Assembly (NCBI GenBank): GCA_016714085.1
Contig: JADJNW010000001.1
Span: 186,001-250,000 of the forward strand
DNA length: 64,000 nucleotides
Source of the DNA: Saprospiraceae bacterium
Lineage (GTDB): Bacteria; Bacteroidota; Bacteroidia; Chitinophagales; Saprospiraceae
Reading direction: 5' to 3'
A program made the position numbers and the translations under genes. Position 1 is the stretch's first letter. The number at the start of each line of letters is the position of its first letter. Below, in pieces: positions 19,039 through 29,295 of this stretch. The notes under the pieces are model-generated. The model searched no databases. It had not been told where the DNA came from and saw only the letters and a list, made by a program, of their open reading frames with translations.

Positions 19039-19136
19039 CCGTAGGACTCCTATGGAGCATTCCTACGGAAAATTTCTTCTGCAACCTGCCTCGCTCGTAG
19101 GCAGGCATCCGCCGTCACCTGCTTGAGTCGGGCAAG
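19039..19136 (+). pseudogene. DUF6090 head remnant with palindromic insertions
   Basis: Bases from about 19071 to 19084 (TTTCTTCTGCAA) and 19106-19136 (CATCCGCCGTCACCTGCTTG, then AGTCGGGCAAG) match two adjacent parts of the DUF6090 head. They are separated by exactly 21 bp, CCTGCCT-CGCTCGT-AGGCAGG (19085-19105), a perfect 7-bp palindrome with a 7-nt loop. Just upstream is another inverted repeat, CCGTAGGA (19039-19046) and TCCTACGG (19061-19068). There is no open body downstream, so this is decayed. Confidence 0.55.
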
Positions 19137-19368
19137 CGCTTGCAGCTTTCAAAGTAACTTTCTGAACTTGTTGAACTAGCTTCTTGAACCTATTGGGGTT
19201 CTTCATTCTCAATTGATTACATTGCTGACGCACCAACTAAAAGGAACGATAGAAGAAGACAACCTTAATGGTACGAAAATGTCTTTTCTATTAAAAAGAG
19301 TAGCATAGGAAATAATCGCTATTACCAAGCAAAAATAATTCTAATTTTCGCAAAAAAACATCAAAACT

Positions 19369-19863
19369 ATGAAACCAATCCTAATGCTTATCCTGGTAAG
19401 CTCATTCTTTTTACTAACCCAATGCCAGCAAAGCGCTCCGACCCAAACCGAGCAAACTACAACAGAACTGGAAACAATTACATACGACTCGCTGACGGCC
19501 CAAAAATGGGGCGCGGATGAATATGGCATGAAGCCTTATGTGATGGCGTTTCTGAAAGCTGGCCCAAACCGCGATCAGGATTCATTGGCGGCTGCCCAAC
19601 TCCAGGAAGCGCACATGGCGAACATTACTCGCATGGCTGAAGAAGGCAAGCTCATCTTGGCCGGGCCTTTCCTCGATGATGGCGATATTCGTGGGATTTA
19701 CATTTTTGATGTGCGCACGGTGGAAGAAGCAAAAGCTTTAACAGAAACCGATCCCGCTATTCAGGCAGGTAGATTGGTGATGGAGTTACATCCTTGGTAT
19801 GGCTCAGCCGCGATGATGGAATTGAATCAATTGCACAAGAAAGGAGCCAAAAAAGAGATATAG
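19369..19863 (+). CDS. YCII-related domain lipoprotein
   Basis: The 164-residue product has a lipoprotein signal (MKPILMLILVSSFFLLTQC), a Thr/Gln/Glu-rich linker, and then a YciI-like domain. That domain includes YVMAFLKAGPNRDQDS, MAEEGKLILAGPFLDDGDIR and AKALTETDPAIQAGRLVMEL. YciI-like domains adopt a ferredoxin-like fold with a conserved His/Asp pair and their activity is largely unknown. The lipid anchor suggests a periplasmic site. It is monocistronic, with a hairpin just after it. Confidence 0.8.
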   Translation: MKPILMLILVSSFFLLTQCQQSAPTQTEQTTTELETITYDSLTAQKWGADEYGMKPYVMAFLKAGPNRDQDSLAAAQLQEAHMANITRMAEEGKLILAGPFLDDGDIRGIYIFDVRTVEEAKALTETDPAIQAGRLVMELHPWYGSAAMMELNQLHKKGAKKEI

Positions 19864-19874
19864 AAAGGGTAGAA

Positions 19875-19903
19875 TTGTGCCACATCTCGCAGATGCGGCA
19901 CAA
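19875..19903. terminator. Hairpin between convergent genes
   Basis: TTGTGCC-AC-ATCT, a CGC loop, then AGAT-GC-GGCACAA form a strong stem with a small internal mismatch. It lies between the converging YCII and OmpA genes. The T tail is weak on both sides, so termination is likely but not certain. Confidence 0.55.
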
Positions 19904-19918
19904 CTCAATTGCTTAGGA

Positions 19919-20602
19919 TTATTTCATTTTTACATCGCCTTTTTCGGCGTCTTTTTTAAGTTCTTCATTCGCATATAGGGCGACTTCTACACGGCGATTT
20001 TGTTGGCGGCCTGCATCACTTTCATTATCAGCTACCGGGCGACTTTCGCCATAGCCATTTACTTTAAATCGACTCTTCGCTACGCCTTTCTGCGTCAAAT
20101 AATTCGATACAGCATTGGCACGGTTTTTCGACAATTTCATATTGTACTCATCCGTCCCTTTAGCGTCCGTATGTCCATCCACCATGATTTCTGTATCTTC
20201 GTACTTTTTCAAAATCTCGGCAAGATCATTGAGATTGGCACGTGTAGTAGAATTCAGTTCATAAGAATCAAATCCAAACAACAAACCCGAATCAAAAGTC
20301 AGCAAAATGCCTTCGCCCACGCGTTCTACTTCTACACCTTCCACTTCCTGTTCGATTTCCTTCGCTTGCTTATCCATGTAACGACCAATCAACGCGCCCG
20401 CAGCACCGCCAATAGCTGCACCGATGATCACACCGGCCGCGGTATTCCCTTTTTTGCTACCGATCACACCACCAATTGCGCCGCCGGCAGCAGCCCCAAT
20501 GGCGCCACCTTTGACCGTTTTACTTGTATTGCAGGCTTGTGCTATAAACAAGGACAATGCCAGTAGAATATACAATGATTTTAAATGAAATCTGGTTTTC
20601 AT
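19919..20602 (-). CDS. OmpA-family lipoprotein with glycine zipper
   Basis: The 227-residue product has a signal peptide with a lipobox-like AQAC, a glycine-zipper segment (about 30-75, with GAIGAAAGGAIGGVIGSKKG), a short helical linker, and a C-terminal OmpA-like peptidoglycan-binding domain. That domain shows FDSYELN, MVDGHTDAKGTDEYNMKLSK, NRANAVSNYL and GRQQNRRVEVAL. It should link the outer membrane to peptidoglycan. The length and order are typical of Bacteroidota OmpA lipoproteins. Confidence 0.9.
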   Translation of the reverse strand: MKTRFHLKSLYILLALSLFIAQACNTSKTVKGGAIGAAAGGAIGGVIGSKKGNTAAGVIIGAAIGGAAGALIGRYMDKQAKEIEQEVEGVEVERVGEGILLTFDSGLLFGFDSYELNSTTRANLNDLAEILKKYEDTEIMVDGHTDAKGTDEYNMKLSKNRANAVSNYLTQKGVAKSRFKVNGYGESRPVADNESDAGRQQNRRVEVALYANEELKKDAEKGDVKMK

Positions 20603-20981
20603 ATTATTATAGGTTTTGGTAATTGAAACGACCTATCGATTATCCGTAAAAAAGACAATGTGACAAAAATGTTCACGTGCTTACTTTTATTTTGACGCCA
20701 TTCCCAGCGGTAAGTCACTTTTTTTTAACACCCTTTAACCATATTTTAGTAAGACAAAATTGATTTTTTTTGGAAGCATCCCTGTTTTAAAAATCAGAAT
20801 AAAGTTTCCTTCAATGCTTCAGCTTAAAACAAGATTTTAACGCTACAAACTTTAGCCCCATCAAATTTGCTGTAAAAAATCAATATAGCAAAATAGAATA
20901 TTGTTGTAATTTAATGCATTCAAACAATCCTCCGAAAATTCTTGCAAGCTCCAATTTTTCTTTTGTAAATTTCCTACCGAT
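20603..20981. other. Divergent intergenic region with one predicted promoter
   Basis: This AT-rich gap separates the OmpA gene (minus) and the ATP-grasp gene (plus). The only site I can support is a plus-strand promoter: TTG (20942-20944), a 21-bp spacer and TAAATTTC (20966-20973, one mismatch to TAnnTTTG). It would start transcription within a few bases of the ATG at 20982. No ORF or RNA gene was seen in the rest. Confidence 0.45.
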
Positions 20982-22427
20982 ATGAACACCAATCATTTAT
21001 TACAGCATTACAACTTGCCGCCCAGACTATGGGACGAAATGTTTCACCAGGAACAAGTGCGAGGGCATTATCAGCATTTTGTGTCGGCTCTTCAAAACCT
21101 GTCGCCCGAAGAGATGAATCACAAGGATGAGCTATCGAAGAAACTCTTTATGACGCAAGGTATTACGTTCACTGTGTACAGCAGCGGCGAGGGTATCGAA
21201 AAGATTTTCCCTTTTGATGTGATCCCGCGCATCATTCAAGGTAAAGAATGGGAACTGATAGAAGCGGGTATCAAGCAGCGCCTAAAAGCATTAAACATCT
21301 TTCTAAAAGATATATATCACCAGCAATTTATTATTAAAGATGGCGTGATTCCGGCTTCGCTTATTTACACTTGCCCTAATTTCCTGCGCGAAATGGTAAA
21401 CGTAGATGTGCCTTTTGATATTTATACCCATATTTCAGGTATTGACTTGATCCGCGATTATGATGGCACTTTTTATGTGCTGGAAGACAATTTGCGTACA
21501 CCTTCGGGTGTATCTTATATGCTTGAAAACAGGGCAATTACGTATCGTATTTTCCCTGATTTATTACCTAAAAACAACGTTCGTCCTGTCAAGCAATATC
21601 CAGATTTATTATTAAAAAATTTATTAGGATTAGCCAATCGGCAATCGAGCAATCCTACGGTGGTGCTGCTATCGCCGGGGATTTTTAATTCGGCTTATTT
21701 CGAGCATACAACGCTGGCGCGTCTCATGGGGATTGAATTAGTGGAGGGGCGTGACCTCGTAGTGGACAATCATCGAGTGTACATGAAAACAACGAAAGGA
21801 TTGAAACAAGTGGATGTGATTTATCGTCGGGTGGATGATGAATTCCTGGATCCATTGGTGTTTCGGCCCGATAGTATTCTTGGCGTGCCAGGCATTTATT
21901 GGGCATATCGCAAAGGAAATGTGGCGATTGTGAATGCTATGGGCAATGGCATTGCCGACGATAAAGCGGTGTATGTGTATGTGCCGGATATGATTCGCTA
22001 TTATTTAAATGAAGAACCTATTTTGAAAAACGTACCGACTTATCGCTTGGAAAATCCTGATAATCAAAAACTTGTTTTTGAAAACATGGCAAATATGGTC
22101 GTGAAACGCACCAATGAATCCGGCGGTTATGGAATGCTGATCGGCAGCGCTGCCACCGAAGAAGAAATGGAAGTATTCAAGCGACAAATCATCAAAACCC
22201 CGCGTCAATTCATTGCGCAACCGATTATCAGTTTGTCCTCCGCGCCTTGTTATATCAATGGCAAGTTGCAGCCGCGACGAGTCGATCTGCGTCCTTTTGC
22301 ACTTTATGGCCCGGAGGGAATTGAAATTGTGCCAGGCGGCTTGACGCGTGTAGCGTTGCGCGAAGGCTCGCTGGTAGTGAATTCTTCGCAAGGCGGCGGC
22401 AGCAAGGATACTTGGGTGATAGGGTGA
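20982..22427 (+). CDS. Circularly permuted type 2 ATP-grasp protein
   Basis: The 481-residue product is a circularly permuted ATP-grasp protein (DUF404/DUF407 type). Typical segments are FPFDVIPRIIQGKEWELIEA, DGTFYVLEDNLRTPSGVSYM, DVIYRRVDDEFLDPLVF, NAMGNGIADDKAVYVYVP, NESGGYGMLIG and LRPFALYGPEGIEIVPGGLT. The fold predicts ATP-dependent formation of an amide or peptide-like bond. It is followed by an alpha-E gene and a transglutaminase-like gene, the trio known from comparative genomics to travel together. It is proposed to make and process a peptide or peptide tag, but the product is undefined. A promoter sits immediately before the ATG. Confidence 0.9.
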   Translation: MNTNHLLQHYNLPPRLWDEMFHQEQVRGHYQHFVSALQNLSPEEMNHKDELSKKLFMTQGITFTVYSSGEGIEKIFPFDVIPRIIQGKEWELIEAGIKQRLKALNIFLKDIYHQQFIIKDGVIPASLIYTCPNFLREMVNVDVPFDIYTHISGIDLIRDYDGTFYVLEDNLRTPSGVSYMLENRAITYRIFPDLLPKNNVRPVKQYPDLLLKNLLGLANRQSSNPTVVLLSPGIFNSAYFEHTTLARLMGIELVEGRDLVVDNHRVYMKTTKGLKQVDVIYRRVDDEFLDPLVFRPDSILGVPGIYWAYRKGNVAIVNAMGNGIADDKAVYVYVPDMIRYYLNEEPILKNVPTYRLENPDNQKLVFENMANMVVKRTNESGGYGMLIGSAATEEEMEVFKRQIIKTPRQFIAQPIISLSSAPCYINGKLQPRRVDLRPFALYGPEGIEIVPGGLTRVALREGSLVVNSSQGGGSKDTWVIG

Positions 22428-22486
22428 TAGGGTGAGCGGACATGAACATGAACACCAAAACACATTAACACAATAACACATATTAT

Positions 22487-23413
22487 ATGCTTAGTCGGGT
22501 AGCGGAATCGGTTTTTTGGATGGCGCGATACATGGAGCGTAGTAATTCTTTATTAAGATTATTACGTACTTATTACATTGCTTCGCAAGATGATATGCAG
22601 GACTTGGACTGGCAGCTTTTACTGCGTACCTATAGTAGCAACGGACAGGAATTGAATAGCACCTTAACTAATACGATTTTACAAAATCTAATCTTTGATC
22701 GCGATAATGATGCATCTGTTATTAGTAATATTGCCAGAGCCAGAGAAAATGCGCGCGCAGTGCAAGATAATATGGCGAAAGAAGTGTGGCAATGCCTTAA
22801 TGATTACTATCATCTCATCCGCGATCCGCAATTATGTAAATATCTGGACTCCGGCGACCCAGTCACTATGCTCGATATATTGCTCCGCGAAGCGATGCTT
22901 TATTATGGCACAGTGGACACGATGATGGCGCGTGGCGAGGGTTTTAATTTTTTGAATATTGGAAAATTCCTGGAGCGAGCAGCCCAAACGACTTACGCTT
23001 TGCAGATAAAATTGCTCACCGGCTACGAAATGACTGCTCCGAGCGAAACGACCAGTTGGCGCTACGTTTTATATTCATTAAGTGGCTATCAATTATACAT
23101 CAAAACCAACCGCGGCAATATCCAGCCTGAATTGGTTGCCCAGCACGCTTTGCTCAATGCCGATTTCCCGCATTCCGTATTTTATTGCATCAAACAAGTC
23201 AACCGCTATTTTCAGCGTTTAAAGTCAGATTCGCCGGAAGAAAGCTTCCAAAAAATAGATTTTATCATCGGTAAAGCCCTGAATATGGTGCGCTACAACG
23301 AAATGAACACACTCAATCAAGCGCAGTTATTGACTTTTTTGTATCAAATTCAAAGAGAATTGGCTAATATTGCAAATGGTTTGAATGAATATTATTTTGG
23401 TTCAAATTATTGA
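22487..23413 (+). CDS. Alpha-E domain protein (DUF403)
   Basis: The 308-residue product is an all-helical alpha-E protein. It begins MLSRVAESVFWMARYMERSN, the family's signature start, and continues with NIARARENARAVQDNM, FLERAAQTTYAL and ETTSWRYVLYSLSGYQLYIK. It is always found beside the ATP-grasp gene of this type and is thought to be part of the same enzyme complex. Its own activity is unknown. It lies 59 bp after the ATP-grasp gene and overlaps nothing. Confidence 0.9.
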   Translation: MLSRVAESVFWMARYMERSNSLLRLLRTYYIASQDDMQDLDWQLLLRTYSSNGQELNSTLTNTILQNLIFDRDNDASVISNIARARENARAVQDNMAKEVWQCLNDYYHLIRDPQLCKYLDSGDPVTMLDILLREAMLYYGTVDTMMARGEGFNFLNIGKFLERAAQTTYALQIKLLTGYEMTAPSETTSWRYVLYSLSGYQLYIKTNRGNIQPELVAQHALLNADFPHSVFYCIKQVNRYFQRLKSDSPEESFQKIDFIIGKALNMVRYNEMNTLNQAQLLTFLYQIQRELANIANGLNEYYFGSNY

Positions 23414-23456
23414 ATGGAAGCCAGATAACAGATCACAGTTAACAGACCAACATTTC

Positions 23457-24416
23457 ATGCCATCATATAGAATTCAACATATTACAAGATATAGTTATCC
23501 TTCGCCGGTCATCGACGGTGTCAATCAAATCATGTTATTCCCGATTCAGGATGCTTTACAAAAAGTGGAAAATCAGGAATTAACAATCACCGAAAGCCCT
23601 GTGATAGAAGAGTTTGTCGATTATTATAATAATAAAATTGGCATTTTTAGTCTGGTGCAATCGCATCAAGAATTGGTGATTCAATCTAATGTAGAAGTTA
23701 TAACCCAACCTGTCGTTTTTCCTGAAGATCAACAGCCCGCAGCCGAGCAATGGCAACACTTACGAACAATCGACGAGACTTATCCTTATATGGATTTTTT
23801 GAAACAAGAACGCTTTAACGCTAAGGATGAGATTCTTAAAGTAATAGGCACGACAAGTGAAGAAACGCCGTTGGTAGTTGCTCAAAGATTATCAAAATAC
23901 ATCAACGAACATTTTGAATACCGCAAAGGTGTGACTTCGGTGGAAACAGATATAGATGAAATTTGGAATTTGAAAGCTGGTGTTTGTCAGGATTTTGCGC
24001 ATATTTTACTCGTCATGCTACACACAGCGGGCATTCCGGCGCGATATGTGAGTGGCTACATTTGTCCGAAAGACCATGAACTGCGCGGCGAAGGCGCTAC
24101 CCACGCTTGGGTAGAAGCGTATATTCCTTTCTACGGTTGGCTCGGCATTGATCCCACCAATGATTGCCTGGTCAGCGACGGACACGTACGCTTGGCTGTA
24201 GGGCGCAATTTTAGTGACTGCACGCCTGTAAAAGGCACGTATAAAGGTTCCGGCGAACATACACTCGAAGTATCGGTCACGATTGAAAATGGAATTGTCA
24301 GACCAAAATCACAAGAACCCCCGCCAACATTCGGCTACACGGTTAAAAAAGAAGATGTGCCAATCTCCAATTCCTATCGCCAGTTTATGGAAATGCAGAT
24401 GCAGCAGCAACAATAA
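23457..24416 (+). CDS. Transglutaminase-like cysteine peptidase family protein
   Basis: The 319-residue product has the N-terminal bacterial transglutaminase-like region (YRIQHITRYSYPSPVIDGVN) and the catalytic core with Cys in LKAGVCQDFAHILLVML, His in GATHAWVEAYIPFYGW and Asp in LGIDPTND. I chose the ATG at 23457 because an earlier in-frame start at 23385 would overlap the alpha-E gene and add non-family residues. With the two genes upstream it completes the ATP-grasp/alpha-E/transglutaminase trio. It probably acts as a peptidase or amidase on the ATP-grasp product. Confidence 0.9.
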   Translation: MPSYRIQHITRYSYPSPVIDGVNQIMLFPIQDALQKVENQELTITESPVIEEFVDYYNNKIGIFSLVQSHQELVIQSNVEVITQPVVFPEDQQPAAEQWQHLRTIDETYPYMDFLKQERFNAKDEILKVIGTTSEETPLVVAQRLSKYINEHFEYRKGVTSVETDIDEIWNLKAGVCQDFAHILLVMLHTAGIPARYVSGYICPKDHELRGEGATHAWVEAYIPFYGWLGIDPTNDCLVSDGHVRLAVGRNFSDCTPVKGTYKGSGEHTLEVSVTIENGIVRPKSQEPPPTFGYTVKKEDVPISNSYRQFMEMQMQQQQ

Positions 24417-24608
24417 GTAAGCAATAAGACAAAACTAATTTGATCTTAAAATTTTGAAAACCTTTGTGTTTATTGCACGGTACTCAATTCCCTGTTAACA
24501 GTTAACTGTGTACCTGTGCTTAATAATTGTCACAGCCAAATGGATTATTGATTTGGTTATTACAAATATAATATTGAAGCGTCGGGATGTAATATTTCTG
24601 GCGTTTTT

Positions 24609-25358
24609 TTATCCCAGCATTTTCAAAAATTCCTCGCGCTTGCTTTTAGATACTGGGATTTTAGCATTATTACGCATCACTAAATAACCGCCATCGGTAC
24701 GAATATATTCTTTCAAATGATTCAAATTAATTAAATAAGAATGATGCGGCCGGAAAAAATTATAGGCAGATAACATAATATCAAATTCTTTAAGCGTACG
24801 GGCAATCAGCTTTTTGCGGCCATCCGCAAAATAAATCGTTGTATAATTACTATCAGAAGCGCAATAAACGATTTCATCGGGCAGCGCAAACTCAATGCTT
24901 TCCTTGGTTGCCAGCGCGATCAAGCCAGGCTTGCCTTCATGTTCTAATTTAATATTTTTAAATAATAATTCGATTTGCTGCTGATTGAATGAAGAATCCC
25001 TGTTCTTATTTTTATATTTTTCAATCGCTTTTTGCAATTCATTTACTTGCACAGGTTTTAATAAATAATCCAAAGCGCTAAATTTTACAGCCTGAATACC
25101 AAAATCATCATAAGCGGTCGTAAAAATAATATCAAATTGAATAGGATTGATCGCTTGTAAAATGTCAAATCCATTGAGCTTGGGCATTTCAATATCTAAA
25201 AAAAGTAAGTCAATTGCATTGTTTTGCAAGTATTCCAGCCCTTTTACAGGTTCTTTAAAACTTTCAATAATAGTTACATCCGGGCAATAATTTTCTATTT
25301 TCCAGCGCAGCGTTTCTATGCTGTCCATTTCATCGTCTATAATGATTGCCTTTATCAT
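24609..25358 (-). CDS. LytTR-family response regulator
   Basis: The 249-residue product has a receiver domain (MIKAIIIDDEMDS, phospho-Asp in LLFLDIEMPKLNG, then TTAYDDF and the Lys in DYLLKPVQ) and a C-terminal LytTR DNA-binding domain (IVYCASDSNYTTIYFADGRK, then FFRPHHSYLINLNHLKEYIR). It lies 10 bp downstream of the LytS-type kinase gene, its obvious partner. LytTR proteins bind direct repeats upstream of target promoters. Targets are not evident here. Confidence 0.92.
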   Translation of the reverse strand: MIKAIIIDDEMDSIETLRWKIENYCPDVTIIESFKEPVKGLEYLQNNAIDLLFLDIEMPKLNGFDILQAINPIQFDIIFTTAYDDFGIQAVKFSALDYLLKPVQVNELQKAIEKYKNKNRDSSFNQQQIELLFKNIKLEHEGKPGLIALATKESIEFALPDEIVYCASDSNYTTIYFADGRKKLIARTLKEFDIMLSAYNFFRPHHSYLINLNHLKEYIRTDGGYLVMRNNAKIPVSKSKREEFLKMLG

Positions 25359-25368
25359 ATAATTAATT

Positions 25369-28300
25369 TTAAAGAGATATATTCAACACAACCTGTGTGC
25401 CTTTTGGCTTATTTGATTCATCATACAAGTCAATAATCCGTACATTATTATTAGTATCATGAATTTTATTAATGATCGCCATCCTTTCGGATGTAATATT
25501 CATGCCCATTGATTGTCGTTTTATTTCTTTCGCTTTCATCATTGCCTTTGAGGCCATTCGACCGATTCCATCGTCTTCTATTACGCAAGTTACTATATCA
25601 TTATTGATTGATATACTGATACTTACCTTTCCTTTTTCATCTTTATGATTCAATCCGTGCCAAATAGCATTTTCAACATAAGGCTGAATGAGCATAGGCG
25701 GTATTTCATAATTTTCAGGATTAATATCAGGTGGAATATTTATTTCATAATCAAATGAATGCCTAAAGCGCATCTGTTCCAATTTTAAATATAATTCCAG
25801 CGCCTCCAGTTCATCTTTAAGATTGACATAATTACTGCGCGAATTTTGTAAAATTAATCGTATCAAACGCCCAAAATGATTCAGATATTCCGATGCTTTT
25901 TTCGTATTATTTGTAATAATATATCGATCTATAGAATTTAAACAATTAAATATAAAATGAGGATTCATCTGCGCTCGCAGGGCATTCATTTCAATATTTG
26001 CAATTTGTTTTTCAAAATCTGTCCGCAATCTTTCTTCTTCTCCGAATTTCATTTACTCGGTATCGATAAATAGCATAAACCAAAGCCGCGGCCAATGCAC
26101 CAATCATGATATAAAATATCGTCGTTTTATACCAGGGCGTACCGATTATGATAGGCAATTCATATATTTTATCCGACCAGATACCCTCGTTATTAGCGGC
26201 TTTCAGCTGAAAAGTATAATTTCCACCTTTTAAATTGGAATAAGTAATGGCGCGATTTTTACCTGGGTCATTCCAGTTTTCATCTGCTCCAAGTAGTCTG
26301 TATCTAAATTGAGTCGCTTGGGGCAATGTAAAATTAATAGCTGCAAATTCAATAGTAATTGTATTTTCTTTGGGACGCAATTGTAAAGGAATGCTTTGTA
26401 AATAAGCTGCAAGCATTTGCTTGTCGCCTTGATTCGTTTTTATATTATACACATAAGGCATAGGCGCTTTTGTATTGATTATCAACTCATTAGGATTGAT
26501 AATATAAACTCCTCCACGCGTACCGACTAATAAATTACCATTTTTTAAAACTTTTAATAATCCATCACTATTATTTATACCATATTTGAAATTATAAGGT
26601 GTGATTTTCCAATCTTTTTTATTTATTTTGAGTAAATAATCATTATCCAAAACCCATAAATTATTATATCGATCGCAGACTACCCTAAATGCTATATACA
26701 TTCTTACGGAGTCCTGTAATATAATTTTCTTTATAATTCCCTTTTCAGGATATTTACTGGAAAGTAATCCCAAACCATCCTCATTTCCTGCTTGCCAGAT
26801 TTCACCATCCGGGCATTCACAAAAATTTTCACCCGTAATAAAAGTAGCATTTGCATTCTGAGTAACATTAAAAAGCTTGAGTTCTTGAGCCCCGGCTGGC
26901 AACACTGCATGCCCTTGCGCAATTACACCCCAAATATTATTTTTTGTATCATTAAAAATATTTACAAATTTTCCTTCTTCTAAGTTTGTAAACCTTTTCT
27001 CAATTGTTTTATGATGTAAATTAAGACTCCATACATTATCTCTGGAAGAGCCAATCCATAAATTTTTATTATGATCCAATATCATATTTACAAGAGATTC
27101 GTATTCTTGATTCGGCTGCAAAGCATAAGATTCCAAATATTTCATTCCTTTTTTATAATAAAGAAGCTGGCGGGTTTCGCTTATAACTAATTCATTTTCA
27201 TTAATTTGCGCAAATCCCCAGGAATGTAAATATTTATACTCTTGGGCTATAGTCTTTGAAACAGGCGTTTTAAAAGAGTGTCCTATAACAGGATTTATAT
27301 GATAAATACCATCCGTATATTGACCTATGATTGTGATATATCCGGGATAAAAATCTTCCATAATATCCCGTGGCAATAGCCGAATGTCTGATGCATTTAA
27401 ATGATCGAGCGAGAAATGATCGTATTGATTTGTCAAAGGATTAATAATTCGAACGCCATGATCGACTGCGCCCCAAATACGTCCTCCGCTATCGATAAAG
27501 TCGATGCCATACATTTGTGTTTGTAATGAATTAGTAATATTTCTTTTTATAGGCTTTACATTTTTTTCTTCAATATTATATAAATAAACGCCCGAAGAAA
27601 AAGTTAAATAAAGTTCTTTTTCATTTATTGGCGTGATATTGCGAAGATTCACGGCATTCAGCTCCGGCAGCCACCCTTCTGGGGCATCCAGAAATGGTAC
27701 AAAATATTGCCCGGAGACAGGATTAAAAATAATTAGCCCTCTATTCCGCACGCCCAGGTAAATATTTCCATCCGAATGTTGATATATACAGAGATAGCGA
27801 TTCAAATTATATTCTAATTCGCTATTTTTATTATGATATCGAAGCCGATCTATTTTGCCTGTTTGTGTATTTAATTTTACAAGATCCGCATTTGAAATGC
27901 CCCAAAAAATAGAGTCTTTATTGATATCTTGAGTAATTTCTAAAAGACTCGTCTGATCCATTTGGCTATGCACCTCCGGAATTTGATCTGATACGTCCAA
28001 TGCGTATCTTGTGGTAGCGTGTGTACGCGGATCAACTTTCAAAAATCCACCGAATGCCGGCGCCATCCAAATATTTCCTTGCCGATCTTTATACATTCCC
28101 CTTACGGCTTTACTAAATCTTTTATCTTGTGTAAGCTCCGCTTCTTTTATTTTAATAGGAAAATCATGAATCGCGCCTGTTATTAAATTCATATAAGCAG
28201 CGCCATCATAAGTGCCAATCCAAAGGGTATCGCCGATTCTTAATAATGACCGAATTCGATCACCGGGCAAACCCGTACTGTCTTGCTCGTTTTTCTTCAA

Positions 28301-28510
28301 TACAAGCACGTTCGTTCCATCATAACGGCATAAGCCACCATAAGTGCCTATCCAGATAAAGCCGTATTGATCCTCTTCAAAATCGTACACCCAGTTATGC
28401 GGAAGCCCGTCCTCCAATGTAATATCGATAGGATTATTAAAGCGATACTGCGCCAGCGAGATCGTGGTCAGCAACAAGCATAATATAATATATAGAATTC
28501 TGCTTTTCAT
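25369..28510 (-). CDS. Propeller-sensor LytS-type histidine kinase (one frameshift)
   Basis: Two frames (28510-26012 and 26052-25369) form one protein of about 1047 residues. It has a signal peptide, two-component-regulator propeller repeats (for example YGFIWIGTYGGLCRYDG), a Y_Y_Y domain (about 735-795), one TM (about 800-820), a His_kinase domain with the phospho-His in RAQMNPHFIFNCLNSIDRYI, and a HATPase with IWHGLNHK and EDDGIG. The break is in an AGA/GAA run near 26030, and one base fewer restores RREERLR. It senses an extracytoplasmic signal and phosphorylates the adjacent LytTR regulator. Unlike the HTCS at 790-4789, its output domain is on a separate protein. Confidence 0.9.
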
Positions 28511-28753
28511 CTTACTGCAAGATAAAGATTTTAAGGCTTTTTCTTTATATAATTGAGTAATTATCCTTTTTGCTGCGTAAAATGCCTTTTTGCTGATTAA
28601 TTGGATTTTGACTGTTTTTTCTGCTCTCTATCATGCTTACTCAATAAAATTGAAGAATAATAGATGGCCGGTCTTACTTACTCGTTTAAGCTTTCTTTAT
28701 AGAAATCGCCCCTGCAACTTTGAATCGAAATCACCTAAAAATATAAAAACCAA

Positions 28754-29242
28754 ATGAAAGATTTAATCCATTTAATCCATACTACAAAATCAGTACTCAA
28801 AGCGCCGGGAATACATAGCGCGCAGGAATTAAAATTATTATTAAACGCTTATCATGGAAATGATTGGCAAAATTATATCGGAACGTCCGATAATGCCCCA
28901 AAAACCAAAATTTTGTTAGAAAATGAGCATATCAAGTTATTAATAATTCGATGGGGCGGCTTTCAAAAAACCAATAAACACGGGCATCCTGGCGGTGGCG
29001 GCGCATTAAAAGTTTTATCGGGCATCTTATTGGAAACGCGATTTGATCCTATTGATATGGATCGTATGATTGGTAAATATCATTATTTTAAAGACGCTAT
29101 TACATCCATCCATGATACAGAAGCATATCATATTGTAGAAAATCCAGTGGAGCAGCCGGCCTTTTCATTACATCTTTATTTAAAAAGTAATGAAATAATA
29201 GCAAAAAACGCTGTACTAACGGCTGTTTCAGCGACTAAATAA
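28754..29242 (+). CDS. Cysteine-dioxygenase-like cupin (thiol dioxygenase)
   Basis: The 162-residue product resembles cysteine dioxygenases. The first cupin motif reads KHGHPGGGGALKVLSGILLE, where HxH gives two iron ligands and TRFD ends the strand. The third ligand is probably the His in FSLHLYLK, matching SLHLY of known enzymes. The position that forms the Cys-Tyr crosslink in animal CDO is Gly here, as in bacterial forms. The family uses O2 to oxidise a thiol to a sulfinate. The substrate is not certain. It lies 53 bp upstream of an mddA-like gene, which supports a role in sulfur metabolism. Confidence 0.75.
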   Translation: MKDLIHLIHTTKSVLKAPGIHSAQELKLLLNAYHGNDWQNYIGTSDNAPKTKILLENEHIKLLIIRWGGFQKTNKHGHPGGGGALKVLSGILLETRFDPIDMDRMIGKYHYFKDAITSIHDTEAYHIVENPVEQPAFSLHLYLKSNEIIAKNAVLTAVSATK

Positions 29243-29295
29243 AACTATTTCATCATAAAATCATCAACAAACAAAAATCATTTAAACCCGTTATC

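Noticed and set aside
18944..19126. 60-codon ORF overlapping the DUF6090 copy D stop as TAATG
   Set aside because: Its second half is palindrome and head-remnant sequence in an unrelated frame, with no family signal.
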